A DNA stretch of 64,000 nt from Cucumis sativus. Its lineage: Eukaryota; Streptophyta; Magnoliopsida; Cucurbitales; Cucurbitaceae. Position 1 is the stretch's first letter. Each line of letters opens with the position of its first letter. Shown here piece by piece: positions 12,585 through 26,600 of this stretch. Below the pieces are notes generated by a model. It did not search any database. It was given only the letters and a program-made list of their open reading frames with translations, and was not told the origin of the DNA. Position numbers and translations under genes: made by a program. The stretch covers positions 12,462,001-12,526,000 of the forward strand of contig NC_026660.2 in NCBI RefSeq assembly GCF_000004075.3, in the 5' to 3' direction.

Positions 12585-13356
12585 TTATTAATTTAATATT
12601 ATAAATTTTTTAATGATGCGAAATTCCTCCAACATTTTCTTCAACCTTTCGCCAGTACTCTCAATAAATCTTCCACCCAAACTCTCCACTGGTTTGGAAA
12701 TTAAGGGTGATTGTTTGGAATGTCCACCTTCTTTCTGAGAATCGCGGTTTTGTACATTTATTATGTTAGTAGAATTTCAGAGGGTGTTGGGTAATGAATA
12801 ATCCCCTCAGGGCCTTTTGTTCATATGTATTTTTTGAGTATCAGTTTTGGGAATTTTCATGGCTAAAGTTCACAATTGATTTATCTGCTAGGTGTTATGT
12901 ATATCCAAGGAAAGAACCATCCGTGGTATACTTTCTTTGAGTCGTCACAGTTAACGATAATCATTGGAAAATGGAAATTATGGTAAAATGAAAGCTAGGT
13001 CAGACTCAAAATGGTGAGAGTAGGATTACTCTTCAAATTTCTTATCAAACATGGTTTCCAAAGACCAAGGATCCTACCTTCCACTTCTTTCAGTGCTGCA
13101 GTTTCTTCCCAAACCTAACCTCCTCCTCACTCTTCAGCGATTCCATCATCGGGTCCCCAAATTTCCATAGTTTCCAAATTACCTAAATTTCCAGTAACAG
13201 TAATTGGCGTTGATAAGCTTGAATTAGAGGAAAGCCAACAAGTTTGAGGGGGAGGATTTAAAGAGATTACTGATGAAAGGTTGAAGAAACGGTTGGAGGT
13301 GATGGAAAGAAGAGGAATTCCACGTCATTACAAAATTTATAAAAATTGTCAGAGAC
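12585..13356. mobile_element. Probable non-autonomous element with long inverted ends
   Basis: The arms 12585-12664 and 13262-13356 are imperfect inverted copies. The left arm has AATTCCTCC, TTTTCTTCAACCTTTCGCC and AGTACTCTC; the reverse complement of the right arm has AATTCCTC, CACCTCCAACC, GTTTCTTCAACCTTTCATC and AGTAATCTC in the same order, continuing outward into a shared ATAAATTTT-TAATGA block. The interior (about 600 bp) has no coding sequence. Long inverted ends with a non-coding centre fit a Mutator-like or foldback element, but I could not fix the exact ends or a target duplication. Confidence 0.45.
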
Positions 13357-16300
13357 TCATCGTCTCTCTAACTTTGAAGACTAAAATGTTCATTTCTAAA
13401 TTTATCAAATAAATATCAACTTAGACAATAAAACTGACTAAATAGACCTATCAACTCTTTATTATTATATAACTTTAGAATAAAATATGAAATAGGTTGC
13501 GTAAAATAAAACATATTTAACATATTATTGATCAAAATTTGAAAATCTTTACTAATATTTCAACATAAATACATACAAACATGCAAGTGAGAAATTAAAT
13601 GGTATAGAGTCGTTTCATACGTGAAGATGAAATTATATTGCAATTAGGCCATTTTTAAAAATTAATATTTATAGATAACATATAAGAGGAGAAACGCGTC
13701 ATTTCATTACAAGAAAAAATAGTTTTAGCTTCTCTTCCTTCTCTTTCTTCCAACAACATCCTCTTATTCTCTATGTCCAAATAGTGATTCGGTTAGTGGG
13801 TTAATGTCGGGTGATGGATCAAATTGGTTTGCGACTGAAAAAACTTTTGAAACTGTGGGAAGTGGTTCTTTCACACTGATAGAATTTTCACATACCACGT
13901 CCTAGCAACTATAGACAACGGTGAAAAACAATAAAGAGAGAAACACTAGTAACACACATAACTAATAACTCAATTCGATGGTACAACACCCATCTAAATT
14001 TCCTCAAGATGCTAGACTTTCTCTCTTAACTTAGGCTCCCCTAGATATGAATTTATTAGTGGTGAAAGATTAGAGCTCTCAATAAATTAACGAGAACTCC
14101 TTCTCGATTGTGTGGGTGGTATTAGGGTCCCCTAAAGTAGTCGATAAGGTTGGAATAACTGTAGTCTTCAATGTGCTACTCACAAGAACAATAGCCGCAT
14201 ACACCAATCCACGATTGCTTCAAATCAAAATTCTTTCCAAATAACAATTTGTACATATGCGACAACCGTAACAACAAATGTAACTCGAACTTAAATAGCA
14301 TAGTGAGAAGGAAACAATCCACATAATGAATCGACACAACTCCAACCTTACAAATTCACAAAATAACGTAAATGTGGAAAAATTATTGCAAAACCTACAA
14401 CTTCCATAAAATTGTTGAGACAAATAATATTTTGAAATGTATTATTGGACAACCGTGAAACCTATTTAGCTACTCAACTACAAGCTAGAAAACTTAACAA
14501 AATATATTTAGCCAATCGAGCAAGACATGTCTATCAGAGATTTCAACTACATCCACGAGTTAAAGATTTCATTAGCGTTCACCACCAAGCCCTTCAATGA
14601 CAAAACATATAAATGTAAGCAAAAACAAAATCATAACGTCAGGTCAGGATTCAGAACAAGCAACATACAATTCAATCCATGGATGGTTTGACTAATATCC
14701 TAAACAACAAGAAACTCTAAGGTTTCAATATTAATTACCATAACATTGATAAATCAATTGCACTCTATTAAAAATAATAGCAAATTTGTTGTGTGTTAGT
14801 GTTCTACGCAACACGTATAGTGTTTTTGAATTACACACTTTCTATTTGAATTCAACCAACCAATATTAGATCAAAACTAAATTATCTAAAGAACAAAAGT
14901 AGCTAGATCAATTTCAATTCTTCAACTCAATCAAAAACCAAGCTATAATTATCATATAACCAGAGTAAAGATGAAGACAGATTAAAATGCTAAAGATTAA
15001 GATAATTATGACAAAATCGATAATTCACTGCATTAACCATTCATCCAATGTTATTGATAAAACCAAAACCAAAACCAATAATGTCCTTAATTAGAACTAC
15101 AACTTTCATTCAGTCATCACAACACATAACCAAAAAGGTAGAAGCCCTAAGTTCAAGCATAGTTTTCTAACACGAGAAAGGAAGTAAAACCCTCTAGTGT
15201 TCTCTTTCTTTAGGAATAGTCAAACAACATCATTGACCAACCTCATCTTTAGCATAATTAGAAACTTACATAAAAATAACTTTTTTTTTTTTCAGTGACA
15301 CGTTTAAAGAAATGCAAACCAGAATCTTCATCTTCGAAAATGTGAGCACTTCCATATATGTGTTTCAAAGCTTATGTGCACACCACTACATTTTAAGCAT
15401 ATAAACACGCCAATATTAACAGAGTTGCATATAGACAGTGAATCATACATCATACTTCTTCGGATCTTCATATAAACAGAAAAGAAACACACAAAAAGTA
15501 AATTCATCAATGAAAGGCACTTTGTTCCAAGGAAAATAATAGTAAAACTAAATTAAGCTCCTTTGATGATTTTTGTATTTTTAGATTTTGAAAATTAAGC
15601 CTATAATTTAACACCATTTTTCAACTCTCAATTTCTTACTTTGGTATCTACTTCTCACGTCTAAGTTTTATGTCATGTTGGCAATCTACTTTTTCTAGCC
15701 AACTGAATCTTAAAAGGCAAAACTAACTGCAAAGTGAACCGCATTTTTTTCTTCTAATTTTATTCTTACCTCAACTTGATGGTTGTAATGATTGCACATA
15801 GTTGATAATCTCATCCAACATCAAAGCTTGTGGGTTCTTAACCAACCTTATTGTAACTATGGAAGTTACCTTTTAAATTTATCTAGAACTAATTTTATAC
15901 CTTTGTGTTATTTTCCATCTCCAAACAATCAACAAAATTTGTCAATATCAAAAAATTTAAATGATGTTCTTGATAAACAGAAAAGGTCCATAAACTTCAC
16001 CTAAAAATTATTTTAGTCCTCGTAAATATTCTAACCTCAAACAATAATCCTAAATTCAAACTTGATAGATAACATATCATATTTTTTGCTGTAAGAAAAA
16101 ACACAATGAAGTATGAAATAAGAATAAAGGATGTGAGTGATCAAACAAATTGACAGCAACAGAAAGGCCATGACATGGAATCCCACATCAGTATAAATAA
16201 ACAACACTGGAACCTTTAAACTCATTAACGGAACAAAGTAAAAAAAAACCCAAGCCCATAAGACAAGAAAAAAACTCATTAACACAGAACAAATATCATG

Positions 16301-18437
16301 GGTTACTCCATCTTCAAAGAACCAACATAATGATAGAACTCAACTCCATGCCTTAAAACTGCAGCTTTTGCAAGATCCACGACCCAACTAATACTTGGGA
16401 GGGAATCATTTTCACACCTAGTCAGAATAATAACGAGCATTATTCTTTTTGTTCCCACTTTCAGAATCCTGTAGAATATATAAAACCCCAAAACAAGAAA
16501 AACTTATAATTACATAATGTATCAGCCCACAATGTTGGTCCATACAGATGAAGGCTACACATCAGAAAATCAAAAAGCAAAATACGAAGAAACACTTTTT
16601 AGTCCTTAGTTAATCGATAATTTAAATGGCAAAACATTATTTCTTTCAAAATATAAACAATAAAATTAACATGAATCAAAACACAACATACAAACATTCT
16701 ACAAATATGAAGTCCCCTTTTCGTACCTTAGAATCACAAATAGTGAAAATGAGCAGTTGACTTTTCCATTCAAAAATACTTCAAACTAATTCAGAAACCT
16801 AATCAAAATGTTTCACTAATATAAAGTAGAATGAAGCAAAGTTTTCATGATCACAAAATCTCATGCAACCCACTAGTCAAATAAACCAACACTAAAACAA
16901 AGGGAAACAATAACAAAAACCCACAAAGATGTTGTAATTCAAATCTAAAAAAATCATTATCCAGCCCCATGAAATCAATATCAATAAACAAAAGAAAAAA
17001 AAAACAGCTACCCCTCGTATGCTTAGAATTCTACTCATTGTGCTCCTAAAACACCTAAACAATAAGAACAAAGTTTAAGAGGCAATACTTAGTTGGAAAA
17101 CCTTAATCAAACTACAAAATGCCCAATGAACAGGTTATGAAAAAGAACAATTAAACCACACATGGAAAAAAATCAAAATAAAAAGTAAATTAACTTGAGG
17201 AAAAGAGTGCACAGTAAAATTGAATCCAAAAAGTAAGAAAATTAATAATAATAAAACAAAAGAGACTGAATTGAATAAGATAATAAATCACCACTATTTT
17301 TATAAATACTTTACAAATCACCTTAATTTTATCAATATTATTTAAAACTACCCTAAAATGACATTAAATCCATAAAATAACCTACAAATAAATATTGATT
17401 TTTGAAAAATGCCCTCGTTGCAACTATTAACAAAATAGAGGGGATATAATTGCTGAAATTGAAAGTTACGTGTATAAACAATAACCAATGCCATAATTTA
17501 GGGATGGTAAATGCGATTTCATCAAAGAAATTGATGTTTTCATTTTAGTTAATAGAAAAATAATTTATTAAAATGCGTTTATCTCGAAATAGTTTTTCAA
17601 CTACATCCTAAGTCGAATAAAAAATGCTTACCAAATCATTGAACATAATCTGTCACAATCTCTCGATAATTTGTATGTTAGTATAGGTTTGTAGGGTGTG
17701 TTTTAACCCATGAAGTTAGAAGTAGTATATGAAAGTAGAAGTTGTAAAATCTCCAATTCTTGTTTGACCTAAATTGTTGGTGAATCTATTATTAAAAGGA
17801 GATTAATTTTATATTTTATCAACTCTTACTACCTAAATTTTGTAACTATTCATCATTATTAAAAAAAGAAAAACTATGATATTTATGTAATAATTGCAAC
17901 CCTATATTTTGAGTTTGTAACAATTAAGTTGTTTGAGGAAATTGAGAGATGGAGAATGACTTGAATTAGATTTTCTGGTGGATTTGGAAACTTGGAATTG
18001 CAAAAGAACCCCTCTCACATTTGGAGTCAAATGATATAAATATTTCTACACACATTCTCAACTGTTTGTTTTTTACCTTTTTAAAAAGTTCACCTATTTA
18101 GACATGACTAAAAAATTTTACTTTATTTTATAGCTGATTTTATGAAATCAATTATCTTGAAAACTATGACAACTTCAAATCTAGCCTAAATTGAACACAA
18201 AAATTATGGAAGAAATTAGGATGAAGCAACCAAACCTATTCCACCTTCTACAGCGTAGACTCAGCCCAACAAAACTTTCTTAGTCTAATTCATATATCAA
18301 TTGGGCTTTAATTTTGATGCCAAGCCCACTCCATTCTAATGCACACGACGGAGTCCACCGCCGTATGCAGTGGTTAAATGGCCGACACCCGCTTATCAAA
18401 GATTCAAAAGAGACAAAAATTAGTGGACTACCTTAAA

Positions 18438-18469
<32 letters not shown>

Positions 18470-19090
18470 CAAAGGCCTTTTGATCTGCCACCCCAATCAT
18501 TTCTTTTTCCAACTAACCTTATTCTAAAACTCACACACATCTTAATTTAACAATAAATATAAAAACCAATCAAATTTCTCTTATCGGTACTATATTGATT
18601 CTACCAATGACATATCTATTACTTATGTCATCTTAAAGTATGATTTTTTAGATTAATTCATTTAAACAAATATTAGTGTAAAACGTTGGGCCAAAATTCA
18701 CCATCCAACTAGCTAAATAAATCATAATCTTCTTATTTTATTTTATTAAATTAAATTAAATAATGTTAAATAGGATCTCATCTCACCTCATGTTAAATAG
18801 GCAAATGAAACGAATTTAGAATTATTCTATTAAAATAAATAGGGATTAATTAAGTTTTAAAAGTGTTTTTTTTTTTTTTGGCCCAAAGAAAGAAAGAAAG
18901 AAAGAAAAAAAAAAGAAAAAAAAAGAAAGAAAATGTGGTCGTTGAAGAATCTTGTTTAAGAGACCCGGCGAGTATTTTGAAATTCAAACTCGGCGTCTAG
19001 TAGAAAGAAGAGAAAGTGGGAGTCCCGGTCCGGCTCAACCGGCCGTCCTTAGTAGTCAACGTCTCAAATTGAGTAGGTCCCACAGCGGTT
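13357..19090. other. Intergenic DNA, decayed repeats, no recognised gene
   Basis: Both strands were read and no convincing exon was found. About 13850-14460 has the less AT-rich texture of an old transposable element, but no diagnostic domain is left. A run of about 29 A lies at 18434-18462 and a GAAA microsatellite at 18887-18906. Bases 18960-19090 become GC-richer and probably belong to the promoter of the next gene. Confidence 0.4.
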
Positions 19091-19096
19091 GAGGCG

Positions 19097-19106
19097 CCTT
19101 ATAAAC
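19097..19106 (+). promoter_or_regulatory. Possible TATA box of the RING ligase gene
   Basis: CTTATAAACC lies in a locally GC-rich stretch (GGCGCCTTATAAACCCC) 375 bases before the start codon. The transcript would then have a 5' leader of roughly 340 bases, ending in a long CT-rich tract (19376-19465). The assignment is by motif only. Confidence 0.35.
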
Positions 19107-19479
19107 CCCAATTAGTAATTGGTTTTTAAACAAAAAAGCTTTTTCTTTTCTTTTCTTTCTTTCTTCCTTTTAAAAAACTTTATCCGCATTGGAGCGGGGA
19201 ATGGGCCCAAAGGCCAAAACTTTTCCAACTCAAAATGCTCACTCACACTCATCAATATGTGTTCCAATAGTGTCATGCCACCTGTTGTGCCAGTTCATTA
19301 CATCAAGGCGCGTGTCCACGCTCATGTGAAACCGCGTGCCATATTTCTACTGAAATTTCGGTGCGTCTTAAAAAGCCCCCTTTTTTTTTTCTTCCTCTTC
19401 TTCGTTTCCACAAGCCCCATTTTCTTTACTTTTCCTCCTTCTTTCTCTCCAATTCTCTGTTTCAGTCAGATCTGAGGCT

Positions 19480-20616
19480 ATGTCTACCGGAACCGCCTCC
19501 TATTGGTGTTACCGCTGCAACCGTTTCGTTCGTGCTTGGGCTCAGGACTCCATCACTTGCCCTTACTGTGACGGTGGCTTTGTTGAAGCTATTGAAACCG
19601 CTTCTTCTCTTCCGCCCTCCAATCTCCACCGTCGCTTATCTCCCTCTGCGATCCATACTCTGGATCAAGATTCTTTTCAGTCTCCTCGTTTGAGTACCCG
19701 CCGTAGTCGTCGGAGACTTGGGGATCGGTCCACTTTTAACCCTGTTGTTGTTCTTCGTGGTTCTGCTGATGCCGGGGATGTCGTTGGCGGTGGGGAAAGG
19801 AATAGCTTTGATATTTACTATGACGATGGTGCTGGGTCTGGGCTTCGCCCAGTTCCGGCGACCATGTCTGAGTTTTTGATGGGGACTGGGTTCGATCGGT
19901 TGCTCGAGCAGTTGGCTCAACTCGAGATCAACGGCTTTGGTAGATCTGAAAATCCGCCGGCGTCAAAAGCTGCTGTGGAATCAATGCCGACGATCGAGAT
20001 TTTAGAAAGTCATGTGGATTCTGATTCGCACTGCGCCGTGTGTAAAGAAGCCTTTGAAATCGGAACTGAAGCCCGAGAAATGCCGTGTAAGCATATATAT
20101 CACTCCGAATGCATAATCCCTTGGCTTTCCATGAGAAATTCCTGTCCGGTCTGCCGGCACGAATTGCCCTCGGAGCGTGTGTCTCCGGCTGGTGGGGTTT
20201 CAGATCGGGTTGTTGACGAAGAAACCGTAGGGTTAACGATCTGGAGGCTCCCCGGTGGTGGGTTTGCCGTCGGACGATTCTCCGGTGGAAGATTGGCCGG
20301 CGAGAGAGACCCACCGGCTGTGTACACCGAAATGGACGGTGGGTTCAATGGGAACGGAGTTCCAAGGAGGGTTTCGTGGGCTTCGAGAAGAAGCAGGGGA
20401 AGAGAGAGCCGAGGAATTGGACGAACATTTCGGAACATATTTTCCTTCTTTGGGAGATTTAGGTCGTCGAGTTCATCTTCTTCCTCGCCTTCAAATGAAT
20501 CTGAGTCTGTAAGTAGAAGCCATAGCCATTCGAGTTCTTCAGTTTTCAGCAGATACTTACGAAGGCAAAACAGAGCTTGGGTGTTGGAGAACCAGAATGA
20601 AAATGGCAGATGGTGA
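19480..20616 (+). CDS. RDUF: RING-H2 E3 ubiquitin ligase with zinc-ribbon and DUF1117 (RDUF type)
   Basis: A single exon of 378 aa. The N-terminal zinc ribbon has C10-x2-C13 and C27-x2-C30. The RING-H2 finger runs C185-x2-C188-x14-C203-x-H205-x2-H208-x2-C211-x10-C222-x2-C225, complete, with P214-W215 in the place that contacts the E2 enzyme. The DUF1117 block follows ([20 protein letters not shown], then [14 protein letters not shown] and [13 protein letters not shown]), and the tail is Ser-rich. This order is that of Arabidopsis RDUF1 and RDUF2, cytosolic and nuclear ubiquitin ligases reported to promote ABA and drought responses. Substrates cannot be inferred. The start is the first ATG in a clean frame, and the protein starts [20 protein letters not shown], typical of the family. 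The other open frames across this GC-rich exon are shadows. Confidence 0.95.
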   Translation: MSTGTASYWCYRCNRFVRAWAQDSITCPYCDGGFVEAIETASSLPPSNLHRRLSPSAIHTLDQDSFQSPRLSTRRSRRRLGDRSTFNPVVVLRGSADAGDVVGGGERNSFDIYYDDGAGSGLRPVPATMSEFLMGTGFDRLLEQLAQLEINGFGRSENPPASKAAVESMPTIEILESHVDSDSHCAVCKEAFEIGTEAREMPCKHIYHSECIIPWLSMRNSCPVCRHELPSERVSPAGGVSDRVVDEETVGLTIWRLPGGGFAVGRFSGGRLAGERDPPAVYTEMDGGFNGNGVPRRVSWASRRSRGRESRGIGRTFRNIFSFFGRFRSSSSSSSSPSNESESVSRSHSHSSSSVFSRYLRRQNRAWVLENQNENGRW

Positions 20617-23600
20617 TTCTTTTTTTTTCATTCAACAATTGCAATTGCTTTGCCTTTGCCTTGTATTCTTTTTTGATCTGTTCATTACATTTATTGAACA
20701 AATATCTTGACAAATCATCATATTAGATTATGTATATATATTATTATATATATATATTTTTTGACTTGGCATAACAATGAATGCCCTTTTAGTTCAAACC
20801 TTTGTTATCCCCAGTTTTTGAACTCCTTTTCACTATTTCTTCATTGCAATATCAATTTGAAGCCATTTTAGTTCTAAACTCACATATTCTTGGTTCTGCA
20901 TTCTACCCAAAAAACAATGATGAGTTTGGCCAAAATGAGCTTGAGCTTAGCATGGACGTGACTGGCATGACCTTTCTACTTTCTAGGGAGTGGAAAGGTC
21001 CGATTTCCTATCTTGTTGTATAAAAAATAATGTTCAGTTTGCTGCCCTCCCTTATTACTGCACTAGAATGTTGTCAATCTGAAAGCCACTGCAATTCTAA
21101 ACTCCAGAATCTTATTTTTGGAATCTACTTCCAATTTGCTTTTATATTATTTAAGCTTGCTTTTTGGATTCTATCAATGGAATTGTTGTCTTCACATGTA
21201 AATCCCTCCCCAACTCTGACTGGATTCTCTGCAAAAGGATGGAGTGTAACATCATTTAAAGATGTTGAAGTTAATGGAGGATGGGTTCTTGTTCTTGAAA
21301 CTTGAACCAAAAACGGAGTTTCGAGTTTAAGAAGAAAAGGATTTGAAGGTGATGGGGGGAGAAATGGATGGGGAGCTGGCAACAGCAATAATTGAAGATA
21401 TGGGGGAGAAATGAACATGTGGAATAATGAAAAGATGGGCAAAGTGTATTGTTGTTAAAGGTCTTCCCTACCCACTACTGTCACCATATCTTTCTCCATA
21501 GTTCATGGGGAATTTGGCTTCTCTGTTTTTTGTTAATGGCAGATCAATACTTGCTGTTAATCTGTTGCATATTTGGAAGATTCTGATAAGTTCCAGTCTG
21601 TTATGAAAGCAACATCAACTTCCCCTTTGACAACCTTTTTCTTTTGTTCCTTTTTAAATGAACTCATTCTTCGTAATCTCTTTATCCCTCACATGCCAGC
21701 TTGGATATAAAAAAAAAATCAATTGATGACTGTATTGTAACAATAGTTGTGAATGTGGATCCTAAGGTTTGCAACTTCATTTTGATACAAGTTTTAGGGA
21801 TTTTATAGTTTTTCTCTTTTAAAACTGTGGCCACCTTGTGGTCACCTTCTTCATTAGTTTCTCTAGGTATTGAGGCTATGTTGAAGTAGGAGAAGTCGTT
21901 CATGGGGTGAGATTTCGTTTTTGGGATTTGTGTGCTCGTTGGTTAGAACCACTTGGAAATCCTAATTGTTTGGAGTTGAGTATATCGTAAAAAGACATAC
22001 AACCTTGACAAGAACGATTTTAAGGTGGATGCTAATGGGATGACTAAGGTCGAGTGAAGTTGTGACATGGCAGTTGTACTAGAAAGAGTGACTAAATCAA
22101 CTCATTTTCAGGGAGAGTAAGGCCTGTTGTGTAGTTAAACTTCCTTCGTTTTTTGACGGTAGAGTAAGACGAGTAAGCTTTAGATCAAGAAAAATGATGG
22201 TACACTATTATTAACTCAAAAATTGTTTTCAGAAGAAGGTTTTAGCATTACCTGAATGGAGCACTAGGAATGTCCTTTTGATATAAGAAAGACTTAAAAT
22301 GGTTGTTAAACTCAAAAGTTTGAATGAAGAGATATGTTAGAATAAATATCGAAGTTCATAAAAACAAATTATTATTCTTAGCACACCCTACTATATGTGT
22401 TGACTTTAATATTAGGTTGGATATGAAGTAAAGCTTGAAACAACTTGTCTTTAATTCCATTTAGTTGTAAGTATCAAAAATCCCAAATTAAGGTATTTTA
22501 AAAACAACATATTGGGAAGGCAAAGGTTGGGAAAGAAAGACAGCTAGCCTTGTGTTTACATTTTTATATCATTGTTGAAAGATTGAAGGAATATATATAT
22601 ATATATGCACTATAAATTAAACCTAAGGATTAGGTTTAATTATTTTAATAACATGATGATATCATACAATTTGAATACAATTTGAAAACAATTTTCATAA
22701 GCTTGTATGTATTAATTGAAAATACCAACTTATTAACAAATATATATAAATTCGATTATGATGATCTATTTTGGATTATATTTATTTTTATATATCTTAT
22801 CCAGTTGTTCAATGAGATTAGAGTTGGTCATGTGTATCTTATCCAGTTGTCGAACAAGATTAGAGTTAGTTACATGTGACAAATTCAAATTTTTTCTTAT
22901 TGAAGGATACTTTTCAACTTTTACTGTGAGTGTAAATATGATTGTGATCTAATATGTATTTCATTGTTTTTCACTAATAGAAACTTAGTTTATTAAATTC
23001 ATACCATAGTTGTATTTCACAATTCATTCAAATTATACGTGAGTATAAATTCTACCGAACTTGTATTATTAACGAACAATGAATAAATTTTTAAAAAAAT
23101 GGAAGAGTAAATATGCTTAAATAGGGATTAGAAAAACAAAAGAGGCTAAGGAAAGGGGAAACACTTTGTTTCAATCTCATTTTGGCCTTTTGTTAGTTAA
23201 ATAATGTAAGATATGATGTTATAGAGTAACATAGAAATAGTAAAATTTGAAACACTTTGACCAATTGAATGAATGGGATAGCCATTGAAAGAGTGAATGC
23301 TTTTATTTTTTGAGGTATAAATAAAATTAGAGCCCCACAAAGAGTAAATAAAGCTTTATAATTTATGTCAGCATTAAATATTTGAAGAAGTGTGACAATT
23401 GATATTGTTGTTGTTGGCTTATAAAGACTATAGGTGGGTTTAATGTCATTCTCTGTTTAATGGGCCTTTGATATCCTTAAGGCAATGTTTGGTTGGCAGG
23501 GTTTAATTTTAATTCACCAACCAAAATTGACCCAACTTTGTTTTATTTTATTTTATGTTATGTTATTTTGAGTACCATATGACCCCAACTTTCAACCTTA

Positions 23601-26600
23601 TGAAAACGACTTAAAAGATGAACTTTAGATCATGCTGGCCATTTTTGTTTAATGAATGTTTCATTGTCTTAATCATTCTTCGTAATTTGTTATTGAAATG
23701 GAAAGCCATCCAATTTGTTTGTTTCTTTTTTATAAAAGAATAGATTTTATTCAAAACTTTAGATGGATAGTTTAATGAATTTGTTGATTTAGTTCATAAC
23801 ACTCAATGTTTCTTTTCTAAATGAATGAAACATTGATTAAAACATCAAAATTAATGAACTTAAATGTTATATCAAATTAATGCCTTTAAATTTTCAATAA
23901 ATAGACACAACTGTGGTGCCCTATTTTGTTCAACTTATCTTTATGTATATTCTAAATTCACCCTTTAACAAAAAAATATTAAAAAAACTAAAAAATTATT
24001 TGAGAAAATTATTTTCTTGATTTTTTTTTTTAAATAAAAGTTTTGTCAATCAAGTTATTTATATTCAATCTTATTCTCTAACCTCTCTATCTCTCACATA
24101 CACTATGATCTCCTCATTCCCATCTTTCTCTCTTTTTCCTTCCTTCCCTCCATAAACAAATCCTTTTCCCTTTCTCTTCTTTTTCTTTTCCATGGAAGGG
24201 GATCAACTCTTCAAAAACAAGGGAAGAGAATCAAATGATAGCTAGGAGACTCATGTCAAGTTTAGGTATCTCCATCTTTCACCCTTTTTATCTCAAGTTC
24301 TTCATCCACTCCTTGATTTCATGTTAATGTGTATTGGGAAGTGGGAAAATGGAAATGCCAAATCATGTTTTTTCCTCCTTCCTTTTCTTTCCATTTTGAC
24401 TTGGAAAAGATGATAAATCAGGATCTTCTCTTACACTCTTTCCACCCTATCTCACCTTTGTATTCTAAACCTTTTTTTGTTCTTTTTAAATCTCATTTCA
24501 TATTAGATTTTTAATAAATAAAATTCTATATTTATTTTCAACATTTGTTTATGGTACATATTAGATGCAACACCCTCTGTATTTGCATTGCTTTCTTCGT
24601 GTATTAATATTTTTGGTTTGGATTTCATCTTATATTTGATATTTGATTGAGGTATAAGTAAGTACATATCATCAAACAATTAACTAGTATCAAATATTTT
24701 TATAAATCTTAAATCTACTCGCTTTTACTTTAGAAAATATAGGGTTTTATTACTAAAAATTCATAAATATATGAAACATTTCTAATTTTAAAATTGAAAT
24801 CATTTTCATAAAAAGAAAAATATATTGAAATTCAACCATCAACAACATTAAAAGAGAGACTAAGCAATGTTTTCTTTTTTAAATTTAATCATTTCTTAAG
24901 TACATTAAATTTCTCATTCAAACATCATACTACAGATTTAAAGCATTAATAATTAATAATCTTCAGGTGTAGAAAAATATTTGAAAATCTAAAATAAATT
25001 TGAAGTTTTTTTTTTTTAAAAAATGACAAATTATATACACTTAAAAGACAAATTTTATTTTTCGTGTAAAGATTTGGTCAAATATTCTACTTTTTACAAA
25101 TTTTCAATAAATTTTTTCATTTTTATTAACGACTCTTATCTTAATCATAATTATTAGTTTATGGTGAGGAAGTAAATACATTTACAAAGCAAATAACATT
25201 TTGTGGATATTATTATAATTTTCTAATTAAATAATAAATAAATAAAATTTGATAACTATTTTTACGGATATTTTAAGTACTAACTTCTCACCTATAGAAA
25301 AATGACTCACAAACTCATATTTGAATTTACGTAAATTAATACATTTTTAATTAGGTGACTAATCACACTTTTAATATGATTGGAGACGACTACAAAATAA
25401 TTTATTTTGAGAGAAGAGTGATCCTTAAAAGAGAGACGTTGACCGCTCCACGTCACGGTTTATTAAAAGTTCATTTTTAAACGTGTAATTCTATGTTTTA
25501 TTTACTTCAACAATATTTGAGGCAACGACTTAAAGCTCTAATCTTAAAGTTTGAGTCATCATTACATCTTTCTTCTCTTGCTTTTTCTCGAACTTTCTTC
25601 AATTCATATTCAATCATCAGCATTCTATTGAACAAAACATCGCTTGAAAATGACATGATGGTGGTTATAATGCCACATAATAGCTAGGATCTTGAAGCGT
25701 ATACATTCTTATTATAAGAAGTACATTTTCTCGGTGATCATTGACTACTTGGACTGTCACCAAAATCGTCAATAAAGGCTTTGAAAAAATAAAGATTTGA
25801 ATATATAAGAGGAGTCAATCTCACCAAACTTATAACTCTTGGAACTAGCACTCATGGAGCTAGACTAAATGACCACATTTTTTGGTGCCTCCATTAACAT
25901 CTCTTCTTCAACCCCATCTCTTCCAGCAGATGAACCCAGCCACTGGCTCTGCAGATCGGACCAACGATCGGTCAGCTCGATGGTATGTGGCCAAAGGGTT
26001 TTTTTCTTTTCCTTTCTTTCTTTACTCGATTTCATCACAAGAAAGATCCTGCAAATTAGTGTTGGGTAAGATTCTGTTTTCTTGCCATCTTCACGGGCTT
26101 TAATTTTTCATAGGGACAAAATGTTAGGTTTGTATGTATATAACGTTTTAGCCTTTTATGTGTTTATTATATAGTCTTTTGGTTTCTTAAAACTTTGGCA
26201 AATTAATTATAAGGTACAACTGTTTTGTTTTTGTTTTAATTTTTAATTGATCTTTTTAGATCCACAACTTTCAAAGTTTGTTGAAAATAAAATATATATG
26301 TATAAATTTAAACGAGATCGAGTCTAATTTTTTTTTTTTAAGAAATGAAGAGAGCAGAAAAATTGAAGACAATGCCTAAAAGCTTCTAACTCTAATTACT
26401 TAGAAATTTTAGATTTGAAATTCTAATTTAGATAGATGTGTCTTTTTTTTTTTTAACGTTACATATTAGTTGTGATTTTGTTTTTATTCAATCCATTTAT
26501 TTAGTGTGGATATTACTTAGACGTAAAATATGTCTAATTTTTTATTAAAGTGGGTTGATTTTTTATTTACTTTATCTAAATTTGATTATTATTTTTCTTT

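Noticed and set aside
13840..14470. Possible retrotransposon LTR-like texture
   Set aside because: No paired TG...CA ends, no target duplication and no coding domain could be found, so it was kept only as a remark.
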